Positions 8,335 through 16,730 of a DNA stretch of 64,000 bases are shown here, piece by piece. The notes under the pieces were generated by a model that was not told where the DNA came from, searched no databases, and was given only the letters and a program-made list of their open reading frames with translations. A program made the translations under genes and the position numbers. Source of the DNA: Lactobacillus xujianguonis (GTDB taxonomy: Bacteria; Bacillota; Bacilli; Lactobacillales; Lactobacillaceae); NCBI RefSeq assembly GCF_004009905.1, contig NZ_ML136873.1, positions 1-64,000 on the forward strand, written 5' to 3'. Numbering within the stretch: the first letter of the stretch is position 1; every line of letters starts with the position of its first letter.

Positions 8335-9619
8335 ATTGCGCCAGCCTTTCACTGATTCTTTGACCAATTAAAACTACTGGGATCAGTATCAAAATGTCCA
8401 AAATAAACAACAAGACGGTAAAGATAAAAGTCGGCCAGTTACCGTTTGAACCAAAGAAAGAAATCAAAATTCCAGGAGTTCCACCAAGAACCGGATAAAC
8501 GCTGGGCCAAATTAAATTAAGCGTAATTGCACCAGCAGCAATCAGTTCATTAATTGCCGGAATCACGATAATCGGTAACAAATAAAGTGGATTAAGTATC
8601 ATAGGTAAGCCAATTGCTAAGCCATTAGAAGCACCAAAGGCAACTGGCAACAGGTTTATCTTCGCAATCGATTCTAATTGCTTATTATGCGTGTACAGTA
8701 AAATTACCACGGTTAAGGACAAAGCCACACAGGCATCCCCCATCAAACCATAACCCTGAATCAAGGAAGAACCCAAATATTTATAAGGAACATTGGCACC
8801 ACCATGCCGCAAGGCGTAATTTAAATTGGCGATTGCAGCTCCACTATTAGAGGCTGAAACCATACTAGCCAACGGATAACCAATCCCGCACCACCATAAA
8901 AAGGTAGCAAGCATGGTTAACGGAATGATTAAGGCTAAGTTATTCGAAGCCTTCATTCCACTGATTAAGCTGCGGAAGTAAACATCATCGAGTAGTTTTA
9001 CCTTAAAAAGATAAATAATAATGCCAAAGACAATTCCTACTAATAAGGATACTGCCGTTGGAATTAAGGCGCTCCAAGCCCGTGCTTGAATGTGAGCAGC
9101 GTGTTCATGGCGAATGTGGTGATAGTCTTGCCCTAGCCAATGGAAGACTTGACCAACCAGATACCCACAAAGTAAGGCAAACAAGATCCCGTTGATATTG
9201 AGAATTCGGGAATAAAAAGTAATTCTCGTTCCGCTCACCCGGCCGACCCCACTTAAAAAGGCTGTAAAAGTAATCACGATAACTGAAGTAATTCCGGCCA
9301 TCGTAGCGTCTTTATGATAGATGCGGGCCGTATAGAGCGCAGAAAAGTAAGCCGCAAAAATCCCAAAGATTCCGAAGGTAACTTGCACCATGCCGGCGCT
9401 AACTAAATTACCCACATCCCATAGGCGATCTGACATAATATAGTCAAAATTGAAAATATTATAAATTAAACTATCTGGTGAAAAAATGCAGTCACGTAAT
9501 AATTGAAAGTATGAGCCAATTACCGCTACCGGCATCAGCATCATAAAGGTGCGTTGCACTACCCTAAAAAATGACCGCCGCCTCAACCAGAAGAGCAATT
9601 GGACAACTCGATCGGACAT
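8312..9619 (-). CDS. PTS EIIC, lactose/cellobiose family
   Basis: Membrane permease subunit of a sugar phosphotransferase system, 435 residues with about ten membrane segments. Family features are the RRSFFRVVQRTF start, the loop with FGASNGLAIGLPMILNP and the late GGTPGILISFFGSNGNWP. EIIC carries the sugar across and needs EIIA and EIIB partners; none is encoded nearby, so it must borrow them. ATG 9619 is preceded by AAAGGA at good spacing; the ATG at 9628 overlaps that site and is unlikely. The overlapping hydrolase gene downstream is an uncommon partner for an EIIC. Confidence 0.8.
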   Translation of the reverse strand: MSDRVVQLLFWLRRRSFFRVVQRTFMMLMPVAVIGSYFQLLRDCIFSPDSLIYNIFNFDYIMSDRLWDVGNLVSAGMVQVTFGIFGIFAAYFSALYTARIYHKDATMAGITSVIVITFTAFLSGVGRVSGTRITFYSRILNINGILFALLCGYLVGQVFHWLGQDYHHIRHEHAAHIQARAWSALIPTAVSLLVGIVFGIIIYLFKVKLLDDVYFRSLISGMKASNNLALIIPLTMLATFLWWCGIGYPLASMVSASNSGAAIANLNYALRHGGANVPYKYLGSSLIQGYGLMGDACVALSLTVVILLYTHNKQLESIAKINLLPVAFGASNGLAIGLPMILNPLYLLPIIVIPAINELIAAGAITLNLIWPSVYPVLGGTPGILISFFGSNGNWPTFIFTVLLFILDILILIPVVLIGQRISERLAQYEQEMEN

Positions 9620-9735
9620 AATTCTCATTCCTTTATTCGTTCTTGTTTTTTACATTATACACGCCTACAAACGCATAAGTTAGGCAAATTTTTGAAAAAT
9701 GATATAATTATTAACAAAGGTAAAAGGTGAAAAAT

Positions 9736-9969
9736 ATGGCAAAAAGAAAAGTTGAATTAGACAGTCAAGCCGATAAGTTAGCAGAAAAGTATATGGAAAT
9801 AACTGAATCAGACTTTAACGAACTAACTAACGCCGCTCTTAAGTACTATATTTCAAAGCGGTTAAGTTCTAAAGAAATTAGACAAATTATGAAAGAAAAA
9901 GATTCTGAAGATTCAAAGTATCTTGATGAATACTTGCAACATACTTTGAATAGTAATTGGAATATTTAA
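9736..9969 (+). CDS. small protein, antitoxin-like, orphan
   Basis: 77 residues from ATG 9736 (GGTG upstream): basic start MAKRKVELD, then helices rich in charged residues (FNELTNAALKYYISKRL). It resembles short ribbon-helix-helix or antitoxin-type proteins in size and character but no motif is decisive. No toxin gene adjoins it. A two-way terminator follows directly. Confidence 0.55.
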   Translation: MAKRKVELDSQADKLAEKYMEITESDFNELTNAALKYYISKRLSSKEIRQIMKEKDSEDSKYLDEYLQHTLNSNWNI

Positions 9970-10004
9970 AAAAGCCTGGGAAAATAAATTTCCCAGGTCT
10001 TTTT
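9967..10004. terminator. two-way terminator
   Basis: Stem CCTGGGAAA / TTTCCCAGG with A and T runs on both sides, between the converging small gene (plus) and flippase (minus). Confidence 0.9.
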
Positions 10005-11616
10005 ACTTAAAGTGCTTATATCTAAAGTACTTATAACCAATCTTTTTGCCTAAAATCTGCTTAGAAATCTGCGTCTTATTGGTTAGCCAAATATAAAGGG
10101 CTAAGCCTAATAAACCATAGATCACTAAGTAAACAAAACTCCAAGTTCGACTAGTAATACCATCGAAATGTTGGCCAATAATAAAGTAATAAAATGCAAC
10201 GGCGATAAAGAAAATAAAATTGTCTTTGAGTAGCGGCAATAAGTTACCTAACTTGACAGCATAAGTTTTATCAAGGGCAGCATAACTAACTAGCACTACG
10301 ACAATCATCGCTACATTAGTTGAGGCAATCGCACCGTTGGTTTGAAACAGCTGCACTAATGGAAATTGCAGGGCCAGTTTTAATACTAAACCTAAAAGCA
10401 TGTAATAAACGGCGAGCCGGTTCATATTCAAAGCTAAAAGCAAAGTCAGTGAGTTCATAACTAAGCCTAAGAAGAGACTTTGAATAATGTTTTGCATCAA
10501 ATAATAAGTCCCCACATTATCATGGGAGAACAAGATGGTGTAAATAGCGGAACTAGCAAAGGCCGCCATCGTAACGATTGGCAACAAGACAAACAAGAGC
10601 AAGCGGTAGTTTTCAATTAATAACTTACGGATCTTAGCAGTTTGCCCATTGGCTCTTAGCCCTGAGAGTAGTGGCAAACTGGTTTCAGAAACAGCCGTAG
10701 CAAGAGAAATAATTACCGTGGTAATCTTGCTAGGATTAGCTGAGAAAACTGTGTAGAGGTAACTAATGTAGTTATTACTCCAGTGGGTGGTTTGCGCTAA
10801 AATCTGCTTGAAGAAAACTTGATCTACAAACTGCGTCAGCGTAATAAAAGAACCGAGCAAAACAAAGGGAATGGACCGATACCAAAGAGTAATTAAGTTA
10901 GACGTTACGTTATCAAGCGTCCGCGGCTCACTGCGAGTTAGATTTTCCCGGTAAGTTGCCATTTGCTTTTGTCCATAAAAGAAAAGATAAAGATATGAAG
11001 CAATTGCACCAACCCCGGCCCCAAAAACGCTTAAGTAAACCGCAAAAACATAATTCTGGTGGAGCACTTCGATGACAACGAAGGTGGCAGCTAAAATAAA
11101 GAGCACACGTGAAAATTGTTCCCAAAGCTGTGAAATGCCGTATGGTTTCATGTCATTGTTCCCTTGGAACCAACCTCTAACCATACTCATCGATGGCAAA
11201 ATAATGACGGCAGGAACTAACACTCGAATGGAAAAAGTACCTTGCGCAACTGAGGCAACTGGACTATTTTTCGCAATCATTGGTGCGGCTATATAAAGGG
11301 CAACTCCGCACAAAACACCCATAATTAACATGACTAACCAACCGAGCTTAGTCAGATAAACCGCGTCCTTGTAACGCTTTTTTGAATTAAGCGCTGCTAC
11401 TTCCCGCGCGATTACTGAAGGCAAGCCCGCCGTTCCTACTGACAGAAACAAAGCATATGGCGTATAAGAAGAATTAAAAATTGCTTGAGCATTCAACTGA
11501 TGATGATAACTGCCCAGCATGATCAGCCATGGAATTAGGTAGATAACTCCTAATACTCTGGAGAAAATGCTGCCGAAAGACAGCCAAAATGAACCTGATA
11601 GCATTTTCTTATTCAA
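10003..11616 (-). CDS. MOP-superfamily lipid flippase (polysaccharide type)
   Basis: 537 residues, about 14 membrane segments, of the SpoVB/MurJ-like polysaccharide transport family. The start MLSGSFWLSFGSIFSRVLGVIY is the classic family signature. Such proteins flip lipid-linked sugars (lipid II or polysaccharide units) across the membrane. It stands alone, without polysaccharide genes, as is common for the MurJ/YtgP-like branch in Lactobacillus. The start is TTG at 11616, seven bases after GAGGG. The terminator is shared with the small gene on the other strand. Confidence 0.85.
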   Translation of the reverse strand: MNKKMLSGSFWLSFGSIFSRVLGVIYLIPWLIMLGSYHHQLNAQAIFNSSYTPYALFLSVGTAGLPSVIAREVAALNSKKRYKDAVYLTKLGWLVMLIMGVLCGVALYIAAPMIAKNSPVASVAQGTFSIRVLVPAVIILPSMSMVRGWFQGNNDMKPYGISQLWEQFSRVLFILAATFVVIEVLHQNYVFAVYLSVFGAGVGAIASYLYLFFYGQKQMATYRENLTRSEPRTLDNVTSNLITLWYRSIPFVLLGSFITLTQFVDQVFFKQILAQTTHWSNNYISYLYTVFSANPSKITTVIISLATAVSETSLPLLSGLRANGQTAKIRKLLIENYRLLLFVLLPIVTMAAFASSAIYTILFSHDNVGTYYLMQNIIQSLFLGLVMNSLTLLLALNMNRLAVYYMLLGLVLKLALQFPLVQLFQTNGAIASTNVAMIVVVLVSYAALDKTYAVKLGNLLPLLKDNFIFFIAVAFYYFIIGQHFDGITSRTWSFVYLVIYGLLGLALYIWLTNKTQISKQILGKKIGYKYFRYKHFK

Positions 11617-11678
11617 AACAATCCCTCATTTAACTTTTGCGTCAACTTTCAATCCTTCATTATAGGCAAATTTACGTA

Positions 11679-11720
11679 AAAAAACAGGTAAGAAAGCCCA
11701 TTTTAAGGGTTTCTTACCTT
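11679..11720 (-). terminator. terminator of kinase-regulator-CPBP unit
   Basis: Stem GGTAAGAAA / TTTCTTACC with an inner CCC/GGG pairing, followed on the minus strand by TGTTTTTTT. Confidence 0.85.
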
Positions 11721-11729
11721 AATTTGACA

Positions 11730-12545
11730 TTAAGCCATTACTTTCACATAATGCCGATTATACAAATACAAGCAAATAATTGCAGCAATTGCGAGTGGGA
11801 GAAATACTCCTGCCACTACTCCTAATGGAAGAGTTCCTGTACCAACGTCTTTTGCTACAAGGATTGGCTTAAAATCGATCCAAAAATGCAGCAGTATTCC
11901 CCAGGAAATATTGTTAGTTGCTAATCGCAAGAAGGCCAGAATTAGCCCCAATGTAGCAGCAACTATCACCTGTCCTAAAGTTGATTGTAATGGTTGATGT
12001 GACAAGTTGACCAAGTGCATAAGGCCGAATAAAACTGCAGTAATGATACTTGTCCAGAAGAAGCGATATTTTTGCTTGGCTAACAGCAATATGACGGCAT
12101 TAAACAGTAACCCGCGGAAGAGTAATTCTTCAACAAAGGCAACTAATACAGCCGTAATGAAGACTTGAATCAACTTTTGTCCTGGTAAACGCAGTGCTGT
12201 GATTGTTTGACCAAAATTGCCAATGATGAACGGCAAGCACACCACTACTAGCACAATCCCCCAGATAATTTGCACTTTATTTTGCGGCAAGCGCGTAATT
12301 AAAAGTTTAGTCGTCCGGCAAAACTTCCAAGCACAGAAAGCAATGAGTGCAAGTACGACTATTAAGACTAGTTGATGGAGCCAAAACTCTTTGATATGAG
12401 CAAGTCTAATAATTCTTTGTCCGAAAACGTAAGCGATATTTAAGATAATGGTAGCTAAAAGCATAGTTAGAACATTGTGTCTTCTGCTATTTTCATTATC
12501 TATTTCAATAAAATCACTCAGTGCTAACTCATAATTATTTTGCAT
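11730..12545 (-). CDS. CPBP-family membrane protease, possible bacteriocin immunity
   Basis: 271 residues with about eight membrane segments and the CPBP (Abi) motifs: EELLFRG (glutamate pair and arginine), FGLMH and HFWID. Related proteins act as intramembrane metalloproteases; in plantaricin and sakacin loci (PlnI, SkkI) they give self-immunity to bacteriocins. It lies 19 bases after the LytTR regulator gene in the same direction, which supports an immunity or peptide-processing role within that quorum-sensing unit. No bacteriocin gene is present in the window. ATG 12545 is supported by GAGG upstream. Confidence 0.8.
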   Translation of the reverse strand: MQNNYELALSDFIEIDNENSRRHNVLTMLLATIILNIAYVFGQRIIRLAHIKEFWLHQLVLIVVLALIAFCAWKFCRTTKLLITRLPQNKVQIIWGIVLVVVCLPFIIGNFGQTITALRLPGQKLIQVFITAVLVAFVEELLFRGLLFNAVILLLAKQKYRFFWTSIITAVLFGLMHLVNLSHQPLQSTLGQVIVAATLGLILAFLRLATNNISWGILLHFWIDFKPILVAKDVGTGTLPLGVVAGVFLPLAIAAIICLYLYNRHYVKVMA

Positions 12546-12564
12546 AATTGTCCTCGCTTTCTTC

Positions 12565-13361
12565 CTATTTGGTCAATTCTTGTTGCGCTAAGTTATAATC
12601 CTTAATCAAAGCCTTCATAACCCGGCCAAAACGCCGTGAGAAAGTAATTACTTCCCCACTTGGAAAAGTAATCGTGTGCTTTTTCAAATCGATCTGACGG
12701 ACGTTTTTCGGGTTAATTAAGTAAGACTGCGAAACTTTTCTCAAAAATTCATGCTGTTCATCAACACTTTTAATATCACCAACAAATTCAGCCTCACCAT
12801 CCTTCCGCACTAACCGCAATTTGTGCGGGCTTTAGTGGTTGAAATGTAATAAATATCATCAATATTGACGTTTTTGATAATCCGCCCTAAGCGGTAGGAG
12901 AAAGTCATTTGCTTAGTAAAGTTTTCGGTATCTAAGTTATGAACAGCATCCCGCAAGGTTTCGTTTAACCGTCTTTGCAAATCGGGATTATTCTTGTTGA
13001 TGTAGTCCACCGAGCCGATGCGACGTTCATAGGTCAGCTCCATGTATTCGTTATAGGCCGTGACAAAAACGATCTGCGCTCTCTGGTCCAGCTTTTTGAT
13101 CTGTTCGGCTAAATCCACGCCGTTTGGCGCATCTTTACCCTGACCTAGTTCAATATCAAGGAGGTAAATTCCGCCGTCTAAGGGATGCTGGTCTAAATAT
13201 TCCAACACTTGCCCATAACTACTAGCAATTGTGCCGATCTCTAATTCAATTCGGGTCTCAGGCGTTTCACCCGACTCCATCATAGCGGCTGTCCTTAACT
13301 TTAAAGCTAAATTCGATGCTTGTTTGACGTCATCATCACAAATTATTACGGTATATTTCAT
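12565..13361 (-). pseudogene. LytTR response regulator, one-base frameshift
   Basis: AgrA/PlnC-type regulator. The receiver domain (CDDD phospho-acceptor pocket, LLDIEL, FVTAYNEY) is complete, and the LytTR DNA-binding domain begins at YYISTTKA. Here the frame shifts: the first part ends TTKARTNCG and stops, while the next frame continues LRLVRKDGEAEF to the end. Adding one G to the GGG run at 12827..12829 (plus strand) restores TTKAPHKLRLVRKDG, exactly the family pattern. Either a real one-base loss or a sequencing error. As read, only a truncated receiver is made and DNA binding is lost. ATG 13361 follows AGGAG. Confidence 0.85.
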
Positions 13362-13369
13362 TTTCACTC

Positions 13370-14734
13370 CTACGCAATCACTAAACTAAAGCTGAACCAG
13401 TTGTTCTTGCTGCCGTACTCGATAAACATATTGTCATATTGATCATTAATCTCTTGAATATTAGCTAGTCCTAAGCCTTGATGATGCTCCTTAGTCGTGT
13501 AGCCCTTTTCTTTAATTTGGGTCAAATTTACCTGCTGCAAGCGACTCTTATTCTTAAGCTCAAATTCCAATTCACCGGGCTCTTCTTGATAAAACATCGC
13601 CTTCACCTCGGCTTGCTCAGTGCCCACTTTTTGACTCTCTTCGATGGCATTATCAAAAACGATGCCAATAATGCGCACCAGATCGAAAAGTTTGACGTTT
13701 TTTGGCACAGTGGTGATTTCTTGCTCACACTCAAAAGAATACTTGATGCCAAGCTCATTTAAGCGATTCAGCTTCTCGACTAGCAAGCTCTTCAATGCAT
13801 CATTATGCAAGTGATTCAGGTTCTTGTACTTCCAGAGATTCTGCTGGTTCAGCTGGCTTTCAGTATATCGGTCTAGTTCCGCCACTAGCTCCTGGTTAGC
13901 ACCACTTTCAGCACTAGTCCGTAAACTCGCTAAGAGATTGGGGTAATCGTGCTTGAAGCGGCGCAATTGGTCCTCACTCTGTTCTAAGTCATGCAGATAT
14001 TCTTGTAAATTTTGTTGTTCTTGTTCATCAAGTAACCGCGTTTGAATTTTCGTATTGATAAAGTACATGTAAAAAGCAAACCCGATCTGCGTTAACAGCA
14101 AGAAAATATAAAGTAAGAGTACCTGCGATGACTCACCGTAAAGCATATTTAAAATGACAATCACTCCTGCAGAAAAATAGGAATAGCCAACTGCTACCAA
14201 AAATGAGCGGGCATTCTTTCCAGTAATTTGGTGATAAAACCAACTTGCCTTTTTCTTTACGAAAATAATTGCGAAAAGGTAGAAAATGATAAAGATTAAC
14301 ACTGCTAACCAAGGTCTAACAGCACTACCTTTAGTAACTAACCTTGCTTTAAGTAAAATATTAAAAATAATAGATTGCAAAATCCAAATTACTAAGTAAA
14401 AAGTAGTCCCAGAAATGACGGCGTTTACGATCGCTAGGTGGTCGTAACGCCGATAGCGTAAATAAAACAAGAGCATACTGGCTAAAGTGGTAATTAAAAT
14501 CCCATATGAACCAAAGATTGCTGGAATATATAGCAAGACTGAGATTATTCCGAGAAAGAATTTGTTTTTAAATCCCGCTTTAGGCAGACGAGTAACTTTG
14601 AAAAAATACCAAATCAGGAAACTAGTTGAAGTAATCGATTCAACTAGCATTAAAACTAAATAGCCTAAAATAAAATCAGCATGGGGGCCAAAGCCGGAAA
14701 TGAAACCTTGGATAAAATCGTGAACTGCCTGCAT
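13370..14734 (-). CDS. HPK10-type histidine kinase (peptide quorum sensing)
   Basis: 454 residues: six to seven membrane segments (to ~residue 215) forming a peptide sensor, a coiled linker, the phospho-acceptor FKHDYPNLL (HxD form typical of HPK10), then N-box NAIEES and G-box GLGLANI. This is the AgrC/PlnB type that senses a secreted peptide and phosphorylates an AgrA/PlnC-type regulator, encoded next door. I start at ATG 14734 because AGGTG lies eight bases before it. Its promoter carries a direct repeat shared with the immunity gene (14756..14821). No inducer-peptide gene is visible in the window. Confidence 0.88.
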   Translation of the reverse strand: MQAVHDFIQGFISGFGPHADFILGYLVLMLVESITSTSFLIWYFFKVTRLPKAGFKNKFFLGIISVLLYIPAIFGSYGILITTLASMLLFYLRYRRYDHLAIVNAVISGTTFYLVIWILQSIIFNILLKARLVTKGSAVRPWLAVLIFIIFYLFAIIFVKKKASWFYHQITGKNARSFLVAVGYSYFSAGVIVILNMLYGESSQVLLLYIFLLLTQIGFAFYMYFINTKIQTRLLDEQEQQNLQEYLHDLEQSEDQLRRFKHDYPNLLASLRTSAESGANQELVAELDRYTESQLNQQNLWKYKNLNHLHNDALKSLLVEKLNRLNELGIKYSFECEQEITTVPKNVKLFDLVRIIGIVFDNAIEESQKVGTEQAEVKAMFYQEEPGELEFELKNKSRLQQVNLTQIKEKGYTTKEHHQGLGLANIQEINDQYDNMFIEYGSKNNWFSFSLVIA

Positions 14735-14755
14735 CCCTCTCACCTCGTTAGTTAG

Positions 14756-14821
14756 ATTTTACCCTGCTTTGCCTTTTTCTCATACAAAAATTCAAATTCG
14801 GTTGTTTTAGTGCAAATTTGG
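14756..14821 (-). promoter_or_regulatory. LytTR-type direct-repeat promoter of the kinase operon
   Basis: On the minus strand, CCAAATTTG (14813..14821) and CCGAATTTG (14793..14801) lie 20 bp apart start to start, then 31 bp to the -10 box TAAAAT (14756..14761). The layout equals that at 15188..15254. Paired 9-mers about 21 bp apart upstream of a -10 box are the known form of binding sites for PlnC/AgrA-like regulators. Confidence 0.75.
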
Positions 14822-14826
14822 ACAAG

Positions 14827-14860
14827 AAAAAAGGATAGCCACTACCGGCTATCCCATTTT
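14827..14860 (-). terminator. terminator of immunity gene
   Basis: Stem GGATAGCC / GGCTATCC followed by TTTTTT on the minus strand, directly past the stop at 14861. Confidence 0.85.
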
Positions 14861-15157
14861 TTACATTAAATTACCAAAGCAAAGCCCGCGCCATTTCAAC
14901 TCAGATCCACTTTGACTAACCATCGCCAAATACAGCTCTCTCACCTTATCCGACATTTTTCCTTGCAAAGCAAGTGGCTGCAATCCATCTTCAAGGTCGC
15001 GTAAAACTCGCGGTAAGTACTCGTTCTTTTCCAAACCAGCCTTAGCTACTTGCAAAATTTGCCGTTCTTGCGGACTAATTGATCCATCTTCAATCAAATC
15101 ATTAAGATTAGTAAGTAATTGTTGTTCTGCTTTTTTAGTTTTCTTAATCCCAAACAT
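14861..15157 (-). CDS. enterocin A-type bacteriocin immunity protein
   Basis: 98 residues from ATG 15157, cytoplasmic and all-helical in character. It matches the enterocin A immunity family in length and pattern: AEQQLLTNLNDLI near the start, ISPQERQILQVAKAGLEKNEYLPRVL in the middle and a four-helix layout. Such proteins protect the producer from pediocin-like class IIa bacteriocins. No such bacteriocin lies beside it, so it may be an orphan immunity gene, as is common in lactobacilli. Its promoter has the same regulator repeats as the kinase operon, so it was or is under quorum-sensing control. Confidence 0.75.
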   Translation of the reverse strand: MFGIKKTKKAEQQLLTNLNDLIEDGSISPQERQILQVAKAGLEKNEYLPRVLRDLEDGLQPLALQGKMSDKVRELYLAMVSQSGSELKWRGLCFGNLM

Positions 15158-15187
15158 ATTCTTATCTTCTTTCAATTTACATCAAAA

Positions 15188-15254
15188 ATTATAACGCAAT
15201 TGATTTTGGTGAGACATTAGGATTCAAATTCGGTTGATTTTTAAGCGGATTTGG
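15188..15254 (-). promoter_or_regulatory. LytTR-type direct-repeat promoter of the immunity gene
   Basis: On the minus strand, CCAAATCCG (15246..15254) and CCGAATTTG (15225..15233) are 21 bp apart start to start, followed after exactly 31 bp by the -10 box TATAAT (15188..15193). The right-hand repeat and its flank are identical to those of the kinase promoter. Confidence 0.78.
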
Positions 15255-15278
15255 TAAAAATCAGGACCATCCCTAAAT

Positions 15279-15312
15279 AATCGGTATCATTTTACCCGAT
15301 TTGATACCGATT
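15279..15312. other. inverted repeat of unknown role
   Basis: Perfect 11-bp arms AATCGGTATCA / TGATACCGATT around a 12-base loop, followed by a T run on the plus strand. It lies between the immunity promoter and the terminator of the next minus-strand gene. It could be an operator or a plus-strand terminator. Confidence 0.5.
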
Positions 15313-15340
15313 TTTCAACTATGATCCTAATTACTGATCT

Positions 15341-15370
15341 AAAAAAGCAGCCCGTGGGGCTGCTTTTTCT
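15341..15370 (-). terminator. terminator of small gene pair
   Basis: Stem AGCAGCCC / GGGGCTGCT with A and T runs on both sides, overlapping the end of the gene at 15370. Confidence 0.85.
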
Positions 15371-15639
15371 CAATTATTCCAATCTAACATCCGCTGCTGC
15401 GCTTCAGGATACTGATCCCGATTAAACTCAGCTACGGTGCCGATTTTTAAGACCGTTACTGTTTGCCCTTCCAGAGCAAACTTAATTTCCATTCCTAATT
15501 CTTCATTGACCAAGTACTCAGCGCCCGTTAAATCATCTTGTTTTAAATGTTCCAAGCCTTGATCAATATACGTCCGTTGCGCACCGGTTAATTCTTCGTA
15601 CTTTTCTTTAGCAGCTAATGAAAATCTAAGCTTTTTCAT
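15370..15639 (-). CDS. small protein, RelE-like toxin candidate
   Basis: 89 residues with a basic start (MKKLRFSLAAKEKYEEL), a helix-rich first half and a strand-rich second half (GMEIKFALEGQTVTVLKIGTV). This order, two helices then an antiparallel sheet, is what short RelE/ParE-type toxins show, but no catalytic set of residues is convincing. It is preceded by a 38-residue gene whose stop overlaps its ATG as ATGA, so the two are translationally coupled like toxin-antitoxin pairs. I do not recognise the family. Confidence 0.6.
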   Translation of the reverse strand: MKKLRFSLAAKEKYEELTGAQRTYIDQGLEHLKQDDLTGAEYLVNEELGMEIKFALEGQTVTVLKIGTVAEFNRDQYPEAQQRMLDWNN

Positions 15640-15752
15640 TTCTTAACCCATTGATCTTCTTTACTAATTGGTACAGAACTACGGCTGCGCTCGCCACGTA
15701 CTTCAGAATCAGGAAAAGTCTTTTGATTTTTGCTTTTTTCGGCAACATACAT
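15636..15752 (-). CDS. 38-residue protein coupled to the next gene
   Basis: A short gene: GGAAGGTGG lies six bases before ATG 15752, and the stop TGA overlaps the ATG of the 89-residue gene. The product is polar and charged (MYVAEKSKNQK... ending KEDQWVKK), with no membrane segment. The strong ribosome-binding site and ATGA overlap make it a real gene. It could be an antitoxin or a leader peptide for its partner. Confidence 0.65.
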   Translation of the reverse strand: MYVAEKSKNQKTFPDSEVRGERSRSSVPISKEDQWVKK

Positions 15753-15830
15753 AAATACCACCTTCCGTATCTCTAACTATACAGAGGGTGGCATTTAAAA
15801 GATATTTTACTGCCTGCTTAGCAGCATTAT

Positions 15831-16544
15831 TTATTTTTCCTTAAGAAATTGATCGCCAGCTAAATTCCGGTAGAAGTTAGCCATCGTTTGCCGGTAGTAT
15901 GGCGTGATCCAAAGAAAACCAATTCCACAAGTAATGGTTCCAAGAATTGCCCAGCCAATGAAGCTCAGCCATAAAACAAATAAGTCAGTCTTGTGACCAT
16001 CCATCAACTTCCGGCTAGCAGTAATGGCTTCTGTAGCTGCAGGTTTCTTACCTGCATCGTACATGTCTTTCATAATATAAGGCGTCATGGCATATGAAAA
16101 GCCTTTGATAATTCCAGGAATAATAAGTAGACAAGTCCACAAAGCTAAAAAGATAACTTCAACTAAGTAAGTCACAAAAGCTGTAGTAAAGCGACCGTTG
16201 GTATAAGCACTAAAGATTCCTTTGATAATGTCATCTTTTTTACCAGTATCTCTAAATTTAAGAATGGTAAAAGCAACACCCCAAAGAATTAAACCAATAA
16301 TTACAGTGGCAATTAATTGGACAATTTCTCCGGCTGCACTCTCTTGGCTCGCAACAACATAATCTACGCCATTAACAATATTAGAAACTTGCTTATAAAC
16401 AATGTCTTGCCCATTAAAGATCAAGCTAATAATGTCATTGATTAAATAAGTAATTAACCCAGCAATAAAGGAGACCAAAACGGCCCAAGTCCAATTACCG
16501 CGAAGTTGATCTTTAGCAGCTTGTTTTAATTCTTTTCTACTCAT
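15831..16544 (-). CDS. DUF975-family membrane protein
   Basis: 237 residues from ATG 16544 (GGAG upstream). It begins SRKELKQAAKDQLRGNW, the standard opening of DUF975 proteins, and has about five membrane segments, including the conserved RFTTAFVTYLVEVIFLALW and IPGIIKGFSYAMTPYIM. The function of the family is not established. A folded RNA with its own promoter and terminator lies just upstream (16607..16730), so readthrough of that terminator could set its expression. Confidence 0.75.
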   Translation of the reverse strand: MSRKELKQAAKDQLRGNWTWAVLVSFIAGLITYLINDIISLIFNGQDIVYKQVSNIVNGVDYVVASQESAAGEIVQLIATVIIGLILWGVAFTILKFRDTGKKDDIIKGIFSAYTNGRFTTAFVTYLVEVIFLALWTCLLIIPGIIKGFSYAMTPYIMKDMYDAGKKPAATEAITASRKLMDGHKTDLFVLWLSFIGWAILGTITCGIGFLWITPYYRQTMANFYRNLAGDQFLKEK

Positions 16545-16606
16545 CTTACTTCTCCGATCTATCCACAAAATCTATATCTATGTACACATTGTAACACTAT
16601 TAGAGC

Positions 16607-16730
16607 ATCAAAAAAGCCTAATTCCAACAACGGAACTAGGCTCACACAGTGTGTACCACCATCTCTGACCACATATAGAAGATAACATTTTCGCTACCGG
16701 AGAAAATGACTACTTTCTAGTGGCGGTACA
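16607..16730 (-). ncRNA. unassigned structured RNA with promoter and terminator
   Basis: On the minus strand a promoter (-35 TTGTAT, 17 bp, -10 TACAAT at 16737..16742) is followed by about 125 bases. They fold as an outer stem TGTACCGCCA / TGGTGGTACA around two or three hairpins (ACTA/TAGT; CATTTTC/GAAAATG), then end in a terminator stem GCCTAGTTCC / GGAATTAGGC with TTTTTT. No reading frame fits. It could be a free small RNA or a leader element controlling the DUF975 gene 62 bases further on. It does not match the riboswitch cores I can recall; part of it (GGTGGTAC) resembles a T-box motif but the rest is too short. Confidence 0.6.

Noticed and set aside
16607-16730. T-box riboswitch
   Set aside because: A GGTGGTAC segment resembles the T-box core, but there is no Stem I, AGTA or specifier region and the leader is too short.
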